Source: Planoprotostelium fungivorum
Taxonomy: Eukaryota > Evosea > Variosea > Cavosteliida > Cavosteliaceae
Assembly: GCA_003024175.1 (NCBI GenBank)
Contig: MDYQ01000132.1
Location: 1 to 64,000, forward strand
Reading direction: 5' to 3'
DNA: 64,000 nucleotides
Shown here: one piece after another, positions 8,927 to 20,213 of the stretch
Layout: each line of letters starts with the position of its first letter
Position numbering within the stretch: position 1 is the first letter of the stretch
The notes under the pieces: generated by a model
Told to the model about the DNA's origin: nothing
The model's input: only the letters and a program-made list of their open reading frames with translations
The model's database searches: none
Translations under genes and position numbers: made by a program

Positions 8927-10704
8927 TCATGCAGTCTTTTTCGTGGCCTTGTTGGGATAAGGAATCGTCAAGAACTTGATGTTGAGAGCCTTGCAGAAGC
9001 CAGTGACAACCTGACACAGTCAGCTCCCTCTTTCGAACGGATTCACCTCAGTGCAGAAGAGGGCGGTGTTGATGAGGTAGAAGATCATCAAGATTAAGAG
9101 TGTCTTCTCTTCGCTGAGGATGGGAGTTCTACGTGAGATTTCAGTCGACGGTTCGTTGTAGATGGACGTCACCCCAAGAGAGAATTAACGGCGGCGAATA
9201 AGAGGGGCAGCATGGGAATGTAAAAGTAAGAGAAGGGAAGCTGACAGATACGTTGCACGATGCACAAGATCTATTTTTACCGTCAGTCGTGAAGAGAAAG
9301 TCGTCATCATGAACACATGATGAAGCAGATGAACGTACCGTCAGATAAGAGAACAAGAGGTTGAAGATGGTGATGTACACGTAAGCGTAACCGTTCTCGT
9401 AAGTAGAGTAAGAGTGGTAAGCCCAAACACCTCCGGCCAGGAGAGAGAGTGTGAAGGGGAAGAGTTGTGTGATGGCTTGGAAGAGGGACACCTGTCGTGA
9501 CGTCATTATACTCCATCTACAACGATGTAGATGCGTCGGTCACTCACTCCCTTAGCTTTCGCGCGAGTGATACCGTCGTACAGTCTGTCCTCGTTCAGCG
9601 ATATCTCTCGGAAATTCGAGTGAAAACTCGTCGAAATCTCTCACCCGTACAGAGTGGTCCACGTTGCCGCACCGATGGTAGCGATCATAACAAACATGCT
9701 CAGCTTGAACGTGAATCCCATCACAGTGTGCTCCACCGTCCACAGTTGTGGTCCAAAGAAGGCCGTCGCTAGATAACCAAACGAAGCGATGACCTGAATG
9801 AAAAGTTAATTCTCTTTCTTGAAGAGATGATTCGTCGAATGTCTACACAGACGGCCTTCAGTTATCTTCTTTACCTCTGCTTCGGTGGGGCCCAACAGAC
9901 CCAGCTCGAGATAGTGGTTGAAATATTCTTGCCAATGAGCAAGGTAGAAGGCGACCATGGCGGGACCGAGCGCGACGAGAGGCCACCACACACCGGCCTG
10001 AGTCACAGAAGCAGATCCCGCGATGATGATCTGTATGTGTTAGAGGGGGATGGATGGAAAAGTGTGTTACTCCGACGGAGAAGGAGTCGACGCCTGAGAA
10101 TGGATCAGATGGGAATCATAGAGGATGAGATGGTGATGAGAAAGATGGAAGAAGGTTGTCACCGTGATCGAGGGCCTCTCCGAGAGGAGTGGAAGAACCG
10201 GTGCGGAAGGCTTGTTTACCGTCCATGTTATCTAAAGTCATGTAGGCAAAGATGAGAACGCCCATCAAGAAATAGACCCATCTGTTCGAAGTGAGTGAAA
10301 AGTAAAGTCGTATATCAGGTGTGAAAGATGAAACGAGAGGAATCAGACAGATACGAACCTTGGGGCATCGGAAATCATATCGGTCATAAAGAGGATAGAG
10401 AGAGTGTAGGTAGCCAGCGTGCAGAACCATCCGGTTAAAGTGAGCTGGTCTTTACGTCAGAATTCATTACCGCTCTATTGTTGTGTGACCGTCCATCTTA
10501 CCAGATTGGGCCTACAACTTTTATCAGCGCCGAAACAATCAGTCTAGACATCTCCACTCACGCTACGTGGGATGGAAGGATGGAAACCAACTTGGCACAC
10601 ATTGGACTGATCCAATACTTGTATAACAACGAGTTGTCATTGGTAGTGCCGGCTGGGTAGATCTTGACCCTGTCTAATTGTTGTTGTGTGAAGTAGATCG
10701 GCAT
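8927..10704 (-). CDS. CDP-alcohol phosphotransferase (choline/ethanolamine phosphotransferase)
   Basis: This enzyme class transfers phosphocholine or phosphoethanolamine from its CDP form to diacylglycerol in ER/Golgi membranes, the last Kennedy-pathway step. About ten exons read from ATG 10704: MPIYFTQQQLDRVKIYPAG, SLLYKYWISPMCAKLVSILP, then APNLLTLTGWF, and the signature around DNMDGKQAFRTGSSTPLGEA with DHGVDSFSVG. Hydrophobic segments follow (PLVALGPAMVAFYLAHW, VSLFQAITQLFPFTLSLLAGG, LLILMIFYLINTALFC), and the end is NKATKKTA. The family signature DGxxAR...G...D...D is intact except that Phe replaces the usual Arg after Ala. The intron at about 9495-9545 contains CTACAACG (9518-9525), and another lies near 9160. 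Choline versus ethanolamine specificity cannot be read. Confidence 0.88.
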
Positions 10705-11004
10705 GATCGATGATGTGTGCCTGCCGCTCACTGTCCGTCAGATTTCTACAGTTCCCAACGAGTTTTCTTTTTTTACAATTCCACAGAAACAACCCTTTTC
10801 TCCTTTTTCATTCATTTCATCTCCACTTCACCTGCTCATCGTGATGAAATGAACCTATAAGACATCTATCACAATGTCTCTTCTTCATTTGTGTGTTCGT
10901 CTGTAAGACGTGTTACAAACTATGAGATGGATCGACTGCATCACACGATCATCATGTCACAGAACAGAGAACAAGAGACGATGAAACGGTTCCTTCTATT
11001 TCTT

Positions 11005-13071
11005 TCAATTTCTCTTCTTTACGATGACGGGAATGGACTTCTTTGGCTGGAGCGTGATGACAGAGTGTGAGTCTGATAGTTCTCTCTTCATCCTGGCTTC
11101 ATCGTATCCCTCGGGGAGGTGAATGGTGTATCTTCTCAATACGTTGGACAGGGCAGCAACCATCTCGACGTTGGCAAACTGATCCATGTCATTCGATGAT
11201 CGAGACGATGATGGATCACGTCCGTGATGGTGAGATCGAGATGATGATGGTGAAGATGGACGATGATGAGAATCGTTTACCTTCTTTCCCAGGCAACTCC
11301 TGGCGCCCTCGCTGAATGGAATGAACGATCCCTTGACTGGCTTCTTCCCCTACGTCCTTCAGCGACATAGGAGATGAATAAATCACATTTTCTCTGGGAT
11401 CGAATCGAGAGGGATTGAACTCGGCGGCGTCTGGCCCCCACACGTCCGTGTTGTAGTGAACTCCGGCAGCGTTTAACGTAACGTACGTATTGGCGGGAAT
11501 AATGTATTTTCCACCACACAGCGTCTACAACGAGTCAACTTTCGATCTACAACCGGCCGTTTCCGATTCTACAACGAGACACACCTGCTCTCGAGGACAG
11601 AATTTCGGAATGTTTGCGACTGGCGGGAACAGCCTCAAAACCTCATAAGCTACCGCGTTCGTGTACACGAGCGAGTTGAAGTCTTCGTACTGCGGCTCTC
11701 TGTCTCCGTACACTCGATCGGCCTGAAACATCCGTGAATTTCTCGAGAAATTTCGTGGAAATCTCACCTCTTCCTTCATCTTCTTTTGAACTTCGGGGTG
11801 CATGGAGAGGAGGTAGAAGGTATACATTAGAGTGTGTGCTGTCGTCTCGTGTCCAGCGATGAGGAAGATGAAAGCGTTGCCCGTGATCTCCCTGTCGGTC
11901 AAGTTTCCTTCGGCCATGCGGATGAGAGCAGCCATGAGATTTTCTTTTCCTTCGTCTGTCTACAATCAGCTATTTCTTAACTCTCGTGATGGACAAGAGA
12001 TGATGGAACCTCTGAAAGAGGAGAGACGTTGCAAGCGATGGTGAAGATGTGATGACGATCATCACCTCTCTCTTCAGAAGACCTCTCTTTCTCTCTCGTG
12101 ACGATGTCCGTTAGGTACTGTCCGAACTCATCGTAAGCGTTCTTACTCTTCCTGATGGAGTTGATGGGGAGCTGGAAGATGAAGTTTGGGATCAATAGAA
12201 TGGAGAACAGTCTGTCCAAGAGGGTGACGAGAGACTGGTAGAAGGACAGCTGGTGATCTGATGTGATATGAGATGGTGATGTAATCGGATGAGGAGAAGC
12301 TCACTGGGCCAGGGTGCAGAAGAATCGGTCCATTTGAAGGGAATACCAAAGGCGGCAGCGGTAATGATGTGTAAAGCCAACTTCATCGTATCGGCCAGAA
12401 CTTGGACTTCGGTTCCATCTGTTGATGTCAACTTGTCGTTCGCGTCCATCTTTGAAATACCTTTTCCCTTGGCTTGAGAGTCCCAATCGTTCATCATCAT
12501 ATCGGCCTGTTTGATGGTTTCGTTCCACACGAGTCGGTTGTTCTTCTCAGAAAAGGGAGGAGAAACGATCTTCCTGTGTAATTTCCAATCGTCTCCCTCA
12601 GTCGTAACAACAGATCGTCCATAGATGTCCAAGATGCCATACTGTTCGAGGGGTTTGGGGAAATCATCACGACGAGCGGCAACCTCCGCGATGGCCTCAG
12701 GATCTGCCAAGAAGATCTGTCGACGTCAGACGTGTCATATAGAATACGATGTTCATACTCCAGAGTAGGTGGGGGTGTGAACGGCATAGACCTGGCTGCC
12801 AGTTTCTTTGTAGGGTTCATACTTATTCTTCCAGATGAACTCAGGATCTCCAAATTTGGTGTAACCGGTCGGTAGTATCTTCAGCTGGTAGAGAAGACTG
12901 TAGGGCAGTAGTGGTTCCTGTGAATCATCAGGTGTCTCTAATCTATCGACATCTGTTACACACCAGAAATGTTGGAATGGTGCGTGATAGAGACTTGTAT
13001 TTGTTATAGAAACGAGAGATCTGCAGGAGTATTCCTACGAGGGAGGCTACACCCACGATCGTCCACAGCAT
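11005..13071 (-). CDS. Cytochrome P450
   Basis: A heme-thiolate monooxygenase, probably ER-bound. From ATG 13071 the protein starts MLWTIVGVASLVGILLQI, a signal anchor, then YKSLSRTIPTFL. Later exons give the C-helix WKLHRKIVSPPF, the I-helix oxygen-binding motif IFLIAGHETTAHT, the ExxR motif YEVLRLFPP, the PERF-like region FNPSRFDPREN, and the heme loop FSEGARSCLG with its ligand Cys. It ends IPVIVKKRN at 11005. All core motifs are present, so the enzyme looks functional. The frame after GGKYIIPAN fits a CYP4/CYP3-clan-like enzyme, but substrate and subfamily cannot be assigned. Introns are short; the one at 11525-11584 holds three copies of the intron 11-mer. A longer ATG-less extension to 13155 was not chosen. 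Confidence 0.93.
11525..11584 (-). other. Intron with three copies of the CTCGTTGTAGA motif
   Basis: Read in the P450 direction, this 60-nt intron begins gtgtgtctcgttgtagaa and ends ctcgttgtag, joining REQ to TLCGG. A third, slightly altered copy (ggttgtagatc) lies in the middle. The intron's first 18 bases differ by one base from those of the UBE3C intron at 30534-30597. The motif itself supplies the 3' splice site. Confidence 0.8.
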
Positions 13072-13428
13072 GCTGTCTCTGTCGGTCGTGATGTGAGGGA
13101 GAAAAATCGTTTGTTCGTTGCGTGTGAAAAGGTTGACAGCCGCGCACGAGGCCAAATACCTCGCCTCGTGCGATAGATCCTATTGTCTGATCACGACAGC
13201 TCTATGTACACATAGAGCTTCCTCTCGACATAACGGACGGCAACTGCCTCTGTCGGTGTGGCGGACACAATGCTTACGTCAGAGGGATGTTCATCTTCAC
13301 GTGTGAAAGATCCAACGGTCTTCTTTTGAGAAGGATGTCTGTGTATGATGAGAAGACAGACAAGTCTGGTGACAAAATTATTCTTTATAAGCTACAGGTG
13401 GTTTCGATTCTTGTTTTTTTTGATTCCT
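13072..13428. other. Intergenic, upstream of P450
   Basis: Lies between the P450 start and the BTB-gene stop, both on the minus strand. A short palindrome-like GCTCTATGTACACATAGAGC sits at 13199-13218. No gene seen; it probably carries the P450 promoter. Confidence 0.4.
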
Positions 13429-14523
13429 TTACAGTGAGTGCGTCCTCTCTTCTCTTCCCTCTCCGATGATCCTCCTCAGACGATCTTCCATCTTTCTCTG
13501 GTTGCTGGCATGCTCGGGAGGGGTCACCATGTCCGTGCGAGACAGCTTGGCGTAGATGCGAACCGTCTCTTGACACAGATGCTGAGTCTTGAGTTGGGCA
13601 TCGGAGGCACTGGGATCCTCCAACATCTCAAATCCTCTCCTCCATGTCGTCTCTCCTCTCTTGCAGCGATCGGACATGTCTCTGTATGACTTGGCCATCC
13701 TCGCACATTCTTTCTCTCCGAGAGAAGATGCCTCTAACATGCTGAGCAGTCGGTTGATTCGGTATGGAAAGGCGATAGAGTGAGCCACGTGGACGTCTCG
13801 TGTGACTGTAATGACGGTCTCTGTGTCCCACAGGTTGGCGGCGATGGCATCGCAGAAGCTGCAGCGGCATTCGTAGTTGCATTGAGCCACGACGTGGTAG
13901 TACTCGAAAGGCAGGCCGTAAAACTTGATTTCCTCCATCAGACCATTCTCAATGTCCTCTGAAGAGATCTCCGAGGGAATGTCGAAAGGATTGAGGAGTC
14001 GCATAATGGTGGGGAAGTGCTTGGGGCTTCGGTTGAGGTGGTAAACATCGCTGGCATTGACGTCTCTGGCCAGTCTATCGAAGTAGCTGTTCTTGTATGT
14101 GGACAGGAGGCCCTTCGGCACATCAAAGGTGGTTCCACCCACGATGAACTGGGTAATAGAGGTAGCTGAGGTGCTGCTCTTAGGACTCTGAACGGGAGAC
14201 ACCATCGGCATAACCGGTGAAGGTGAAGAGTTCAGAGGCGTCGATACGATGTTCAAAGGAGGAGATGGCTGGTAAAGGTTGAACTGGTTCTGATACATGT
14301 TCTGGTAGACGTTGTCCATCGACTGCCACCCTTCATAGCTTGAGACGGATGTCACAGATGCTATAGCCCCCCTACCTGACAAATCCGCCTCCCACTGAAC
14401 CAACAGATCGTCCAAGTTCTGCTCGTTCTTCTTCTCGGTCAACTGGATCACATTGCGCGTGACCCTCAGAAGTTGCAGCGAGGTCAATGTGGGATCGAAG
14501 AGTGAATGCTTCCTCTTAGGCAT
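13429..14523 (-). CDS. BTB/POZ (K+-channel tetramerisation type, KCTD-like) protein
   Basis: A single-exon gene of 364 residues, unusual here where most genes are split. The N-terminal third is low-complexity (QNMYQNQFNLYQPSPP, Pro/Ser-rich). The BTB domain lies at about 125-200: FIVGGTTFDVPKGLLSTYK, SYFDRLARD, then FPTIMRLLNPFD and EIKFYGLPFEYY, the pattern of KCTD and Kv T1 domains. The C-terminal part is Cys-rich at first (CNYECRCSFC), then charged. KCTD proteins often act as adaptors for CUL3 ubiquitin ligases, which is the best guess. The start MPKRKHSLF is the only upstream Met in frame. Confidence 0.85.
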   Translation of the reverse strand: MPKRKHSLFDPTLTSLQLLRVTRNVIQLTEKKNEQNLDDLLVQWEADLSGRGAIASVTSVSSYEGWQSMDNVYQNMYQNQFNLYQPSPPLNIVSTPLNSSPSPVMPMVSPVQSPKSSTSATSITQFIVGGTTFDVPKGLLSTYKNSYFDRLARDVNASDVYHLNRSPKHFPTIMRLLNPFDIPSEISSEDIENGLMEEIKFYGLPFEYYHVVAQCNYECRCSFCDAIAANLWDTETVITVTRDVHVAHSIAFPYRINRLLSMLEASSLGEKECARMAKSYRDMSDRCKRGETTWRRGFEMLEDPSASDAQLKTQHLCQETVRIYAKLSRTDMVTPPEHASNQRKMEDRLRRIIGEGREERTHSL

Positions 14524-14697
14524 GCTGCTGGATGTTCGTGAGGTGAGAGTCTGACTGGGAAAGGTGCGAGAGCTGCGTGTCTCCTCTCAGGAGGCAAGGA
14601 AGAATGTCCTCTTCGCGGCGTGTTGGTTTTGTTCCTGCTTACGCGCGAACTCTCCCCCTCAATTTCTTGGCCGGGACATCTGTTGACAACACCTTAG

Positions 14698-15042
14698 TTA
14701 AAACTCCAGGAGAGACCACGGGTGTTTCTCTGTGTGGATGAATGATCGATTTAAACGTCTGACCCCGAGTCGATCATCTGAGGTATATGGACACTCCCGA
14801 GCTGGCTCGTCAGCTGGTCGTGTGCCGTTCAGACACAGGGTGACGAGAGGCGAAGCCATAGGGCTGACGCGGGTCAATTGTCCCGACTCACACACAAACA
14901 TTGGAGGTTTATCCGACAAAAGAGATGCTACAGGTGTGATGGAAACATCACTGTTCACACAACAGACAACCGACAAGGTCAACACGAAACAGAACAGGTA
15001 CGATCGACTGTTGAGGCTGTGCTGATGTCGGAGCATACGCAT
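14698..15042 (-). CDS. Hypothetical secreted protein
   Basis: An open frame of 114 residues with a plausible signal peptide, SYLFCFVLTLSVVCCVNS, near the N-terminus, then a Cys-containing part (MFVCESGQL, TLCLNGTRP, ARECPYTSD). No family recognised and no introns evident. The opposite strand is also open over most of this span, so coding status is uncertain. Confidence 0.35.
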   Translation of the reverse strand: MRMLRHQHSLNSRSYLFCFVLTLSVVCCVNSDVSITPVASLLSDKPPMFVCESGQLTRVSPMASPLVTLCLNGTRPADEPARECPYTSDDRLGVRRLNRSFIHTEKHPWSLLEF

Positions 15043-15478
15043 CGGAGAGTCCTATAGAGGGTGGAAGCAGCCCGACGATGACTTTGCTCTCTCGGACAGC
15101 GGTTAAGGTGTAGCTCATTCTTTAAGGGTGGAACGCTCTGAATATACACGAGAGACTGTTTCGTCAGACGGACACTCTCACGTCTCATTTTATTTACACC
15201 TTTCGGAAATATGGAGTCAGGTGGAGCACTGAGCGAGAACGCTGTCGTGAGGATTCTGATCTAGTGCTAAGGTGATCTGCTGCTCTTGTCTTTGCTCACA
15301 GACAAGAGCAGCCTTCAAGGGAGACGAAGCTTTGTCTATGCCACGTCTGATCGACACGATTGTAGTCATTTCACTCAGGTCGCAGATCTGGGTAAAGACG
15401 ATCCATTACACCTTCGAGATCGTTTATAACATCATCGGTTGCGATCTAATCGCTGGCCGTATGACTTGTCGATGTCTA
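15043..15478. other. Non-coding stretch with hairpin
   Basis: No convincing gene. The notable content is the strong inverted repeat at 15279-15312, described separately. Confidence 0.4.
15279..15312. repeat. Perfect 13-bp hairpin
   Basis: GCTGCTCTTGTCT (15279-15291) is followed by an 8-base loop and its exact complement AGACAAGAGCAGC (15300-15312). It could form a stable stem in RNA of either strand. There is no T-run, and this is a eukaryote, so a bacterial-type terminator is not implied. Confidence 0.85.
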
Positions 15479-15802
15479 TTAGAAAGGCATGTTGGTGTAT
15501 CTCGGAAGAGGATTTCCATTCTCATCCTTCCGGCATCCCTTCGGCTGTTCGCGCCACGACTCAGCCACCGTCACATCCGTCTGTTCCATCTTCCCCTTCT
15601 CGCTCTTAGCCAACCTCTTCTTTTCCCTCTTAGCCAGCCTCTTCTTCTTGTTTTTCGCAAGCTCCCTCTCCTTTAGAAGGTAGCCTTCTACACTCTTCTG
15701 CCCAGTCTTCTCTCTCATGCACGTTTCCAGTATGTCTGTCCAAAATTCATCTCTGACGCAAGATTTGAGCCGGCCAGACGCCGTCCAACTGGGCCGGCCC
15801 AA
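15479..15802 (-). CDS. Small lysine-rich hypothetical protein
   Basis: The frame holds DEFWTDILETCMREKTGQK, then EGYLLKERELAKNKKKRLAK with a repeated KRLAKxEKK unit, and ends NPLPRYTNMPF. It probably is the last exon of a gene whose upstream exon is unclear; a GTCAG acceptor sits just before AGATGAATTTTGG. The repeated basic helix suggests RNA or ribosome contact, for example a mitochondrial ribosomal protein, but this is a guess. A plus-strand frame overlaps the start and looks like a shadow. Confidence 0.45.
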   Translation of the reverse strand: MGRPSWTASGRLKSCVRDEFWTDILETCMREKTGQKSVEGYLLKERELAKNKKKRLAKREKKRLAKSEKGKMEQTDVTVAESWREQPKGCRKDENGNPLPRYTNMPF

Positions 15803-16140
15803 ATTCTCTCTTCAGCGAAAAGATACCAATATTCATCTCTACATCGAACATCTAAACACCCCACTTGAACGAATCACCATCGTCAACCTCTTCACTCTAC
15901 ATAGCGACAACTGTCGGCGACATCGACAGGGATATGTACCTCTTTAGGACCACTCAGGAGGGAAGGAAATTCCACGATCTACAACGGGATCAGACGAAGT
16001 CCCGAGTTTGTGTCTTGTAAACCGGGAATGTCTTCGGCACCGTCTGCAAATTTATCCGCCTTCCATCACAACGAGAGACGCAGATAACGTTAGACCTTCC
16101 TTTGTAATCCTCGATCATCCACACATTCACACAGACACAC

Positions 16141-19100
16141 ATGTCGAACCCTTTTGACGCCAAGGTTGCCGACTCTCTAGAGGTCAATGGAAAGACATTC
16201 AAGTATTACAACTTGAACAAGCTGAACGACAGCCGTCTGGGTGAGTTGCAAGGACATGTTCTGCAGGAATCGACTGACGATCATCCACAGAGAGACTCCC
16301 ATATTCCATTCGTGTCCTCCTCGAGAGCTCGCTGAGAAACTGCGACGGAAAGAAGGTTCCAGAGTCTGATGCCGAGACCATTCTCAACTGGGGTGAGTCA
16401 TTCGGTCGATCTCCTTTATGGCTGAGCTCCTTCGCAGAGAAGACACAGAAGGAGAGCGTAGAGATCCAATTCAACGTGGCTCGTGTCCTCCTTCAAGATT
16501 TTACCGGTGTTCCCGTCGTCGTCGATCTCGGTGAGATGCAGATTAGAGGAGGAGACGCTCACCTTCCATGCAGCTGCCATGAGAGATGCTACAAAGAGAC
16601 TGGGAGGAGATCCTTCCATCATCAACCCCGCCGTCCCCGTTGATCTCGTCATCGACCACAGTGTCCAGGTGCATCCACCTTCTCTCATCTCGTTCATCGT
16701 CTACATCCTCTCCACCTTCACATCTCTCATTCTCTCTCGTCCACTCATCCAGATCCAGATCGATTCGTACGGAACTGCAGACTCTCTCCAGAAGAACTTG
16801 GAGCTGGAATTGTACCGCAACCGAGAGCGTTTCATCTTCCTCAAGTGGGGCTCTGGCTCCTTCGAGAACGTCACGATCGTCCCGCCTGGCGCCGGTATCG
16901 TCCATCAGGTGACCCATTCGGCCCGAAGCATGAGTAACCATCATCAGGTCAACTTGGAATATCTCGCCCGCGGAGTTTTCGAGCGCAACGGTGTCCTCTA
17001 CCCCGACTCCCTCGTCGGAACAGACAGGTGGAGTGAAATTCCGCTGAAACTTCGTGACCGCGTACAGTCACACCCCTATGGTCAACGGCCTCGGAGTCTT
17101 AGGCTGGGGTGTCGGTGGTATCGAAGCTGAAGCCGCCATGCTCAACCAACCCATCTCCATGGTATTACCCGAAGTCATCGGTGTCAAGCTGACCGGTAGA
17201 TCTACGTGAAATTTCGCAGCTGACCACCGCAGGTACTCTTCCCACTGGATCTACCGCCACCGATCTCGTCTTAGCCATCACAGCTGCCCTGCGTAAGAAG
17301 GGCGTCGTCGAAAAATTCGTCGAATTTTACGGACCCGGCACGGGCTCCCTCTCCATCGCCGACAGGTCGGTACATTCGAAATTTCCCGGAAAACTCACGT
17401 GGAGACAGGGCTACCATCTCGAACATGGCCCCCGAGTATGGAGCTACCGTGGGATACTTTCCCATGGACGAGAAATCTCTCGGTTACCTCCGCCTGACCG
17501 GCCGCAGCGAAGAGAAGATCGCCTACATCGAGGCCTACCTCAAGTGAGTCCCCTTCCTCTCACCCGGACCAATCTTTCGTGCAGGGCCCAGGGACTCTTC
17601 CGCGACTACCACCAAGGCAGCGACCCCGTCTTCACTGACACATTAGAGATTGAATTGGGCAACATCAAGCCCGCCCTGTCTGGACCCAAACGTCCTCACG
17701 ACTACGTCCCCCTCGCCGAGATGAAGAAGGACTTCAACTCTGTGAGTTCTCCGCGAGTTTTCCACCACATTTCTCACCGTCTCCAGTGTCTCTCCAACAA
17801 GGTGGGATTCAAGGGTTACGGCATCGCAGAGTCCGAATTAAAGAAGACGGCCACCTTCGAGTTGGACGGAAAAACGGAAAAACTGTCCCACGGTAGTGTC
17901 GTCATCGCTGCCATCACCTCGTGCACGAACACGTCTAACCCATCGGTCATGATTGCCGCCGGTCTGGTAGCTGAGAAGGCCGTAGCCAGAGGCCTCACCG
18001 TAAGCAGAGCCGTCAAGACCTCTCTCGCCCCCGGGTGAGACACCGAAATCTCCCGTTACGTGCGTCAGATTGACTCGTTGTAGATCGGGAGTCGTCACGG
18101 AATATCTGACCAAGTCGGGTCTGTTGAGCCCCCTCGAGAAGTTGGGTTTCTACCTGGCCGGTTACGGTTGCACCACTTGCATCGGTAACTCTGGACCTCT
18201 GTTGGACGTTGTCGCTGATACCATCGAGGCCAACGACATCGTTGCCGCCGGTGTTCTATCGGGTGACCCTCATCATGAACATCATCATGATGGAGCATGA
18301 ACCTCATCATGATGAAGTCACGTGACCTCAAGGCTGACTCCCACCCAGGTAACAGAAATTTCGAGGGAAGAATCCACCCCAACGTGAGAGCCAACTACTT
18401 GGCATCCCCCCCCTTGGTCGTCGCTTACGCTCTCGCCGGTACAGTCGACATTGATTTCGAGACCGAGGCCATCGGCAAAGACAAGGAGGGCAAGGACGTC
18501 TACCTCAGAGACATCTGGCCCTCTCACACCGAAGTCGAACAAGGTGAACTGTCTTTAGAAGTCAAGAGGGTGGACGTTGACGATGTGCAGTCGTGTCAAA
18601 GAACGTCCTGAGAGAGATGTTCCAAGAAGTGTACCAGAAGGTGACCCACGGTAACGAAGGCTGGCAGCAGCTGCAAGCTTCTCCCTCCACCCTCTATCCA
18701 TGGGACCCCTCTTCCACTTACATTCACTTCCCTCCCTACTTTGACAAGATGACGAAAGACGTGAGGGAATTTCATTGGAATGCGACTCATCTACAACGAG
18801 ATCAACCCCGAGACCGTCATCGCTGGAGCCCGCGCCCTCCTTAACTTGGGAGACTCCATCACGACGGATCACATCTCCCCCGCCGGTAACATTTCCAGGA
18901 AATCACCCGCCGCCCGCTACCTCGAAGCCAGAGGGTGAGTCCGTCTACAACGAGCCACTTCCGACCCTCCCCCAGGGTCGAACCCAAGGACTTCAACTCG
19001 TACGGCGCCAGGAGAGGTAACGATGAGGTCATGGCCCGTGGTACCTTTGCCAACATCCGTCTCGTCAACAAGTTGCTTGGCAACGGAAAGGCCGCCCCTC

Positions 19101-19688
19101 AGACAGTGCACGTCCCATCAGGAGACGTGAGTCGATCACCTTACCTCTATAGACATTGACACGATGCAGGTGCTCGATGTCTATGACGCTGCAGAGAGAT
19201 ACACGAAGGAGGGAACACCTCTCGTCATCTTAGCCGGAGCTATGTATGGATCTGGTTCGTCGAGAGATTGGGCCGCCAAGGGCGTCTGGATGCAGAACGT
19301 CAAGTTTGTCGTTGCAGTGTCTTACGAGAGGTGAAGGATAGAGGACGTGTAGCTGTGGCTGATTCGGGGCAGGATCCACAGGAGTAACTTGGTCCTCTTT
19401 GGTGTCATCCCTCTGCAGTTCAAGGCGGGAGACAACGCTGACAGCCTCGGCCTCACTGGAACGGAGACGTTCTCTTTAGACGTCAGCAACGTCAAGCCCG
19501 GACAGAACGTCACCGTCAAGGTGATGGACGTCGCATGCGACGATGGTGGCTGATGAAGTGGACAGGTGGAGGGAGGAAAGATCCAATCGTTCGAGACTGT
19601 CCTCAGATTCGACACAGAGACGGAGTTGAACTACTTTAGACACGGTGGTGTCCTCAACTATGTCATCCGCGAGAACCTGAAACAATAA
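16141..19688 (+). CDS. Aconitate hydratase, cytosolic/IRP1 type
   Basis: Isomerises citrate to isocitrate through a [4Fe-4S] cluster. I resolve 19 exons: 16141-16240, 16291-16392, 16438-16530, 16574-16668, 16753-16908, 16948-17027, 17068-17195, 17233-17365, 17409-17543, 17585-17741, 17787-18034, 18084-18262, 18349-18543, 18591-18760, 18801-18934, 18976-19136, 19170-19330, 19373-19520, 19566-19688. Cluster cysteines appear in [11 protein letters not shown] and [13 protein letters not shown]. Other family motifs are [33 protein letters not shown] and [13 protein letters not shown]. Length and motif order fit the IRP1/AcnA clade, not the shorter mitochondrial ACO2. No targeting presequence is visible at [13 protein letters not shown]. 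All introns are phase-consistent, 37-86 nt. AATAAA overlaps the stop region. Confidence 0.96.
18935..18975 (+). other. Aconitase intron 15, twin of a CLEC16A intron
   Basis: This 41-nt intron starts gtgagtccgtctacaacg and continues agccact. The same 25 bases open the intron at 60821-60866 in an unrelated gene. Both have C-rich 3' ends. The intron is phase 2 here and phase 1 there. Confidence 0.85.
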
Positions 19689-19762
19689 ATTCAAATAAAT
19701 CGGAATAGAACAAGAATATCGTACCAAATCGTTCCTCTATGGTCGTTTGTATGGGGAGAACG

Positions 19763-20213
19763 CCGCTCCACGCCAGATGGTACGCATACGACTCTTGCGT
19801 TCAGAGGATAGACTACAAGGAACACGAGATGTGAGAGATAGAGGGGGTGTGGGATGCAGCTGACCTCTTACGTTTCAAGGAGGACGTGCTGACGATGGCG
19901 AGGGGAAGCCGTCTTCCAGCTTGTGCATCACGCAGAGAAGTGAAAGATATGCGAGGCCGGTGCTGTGAGAGGGTTGAGACTGAACGGTGACAGAGGTGCA
20001 CGATGGAGGAGAGAAGACAAATTCAGTCGTGTGCATTTATCTGTATAGAGGACAACCACCATTCTATGAGGATGGTCTCAACTTATCGATTGGAAGATAC
20101 GAACAGAAGGGTCTGTTGATCAGTCACGTCAACTACAGCACTGAACATGGTCTTCATTGACAGGTGACTTCATGTCGAAGAACTGGACTGAATGATGGAG
20201 ATCTCTCATCGGA
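19763..20213 (+). pseudogene. Uncharacterised family, copy B (5' part only)
   Basis: Matches exons 1-2 of the gene at 2220-2975. Two stops appear where copy A has codons: TGA in GAGATGTGAGAG (A has GGG, Gly) and TGA in CTTCATTGACAG (A has AGA, Arg). The third exon is gone, replaced by the second half of an F-box exon. A host gene copy broken by substitution and deletion. Confidence 0.8.

Noticed and set aside
16543-16944. Minus-strand frame of 133 codons
   Set aside because: Antisense shadow of aconitase exons 4-5.
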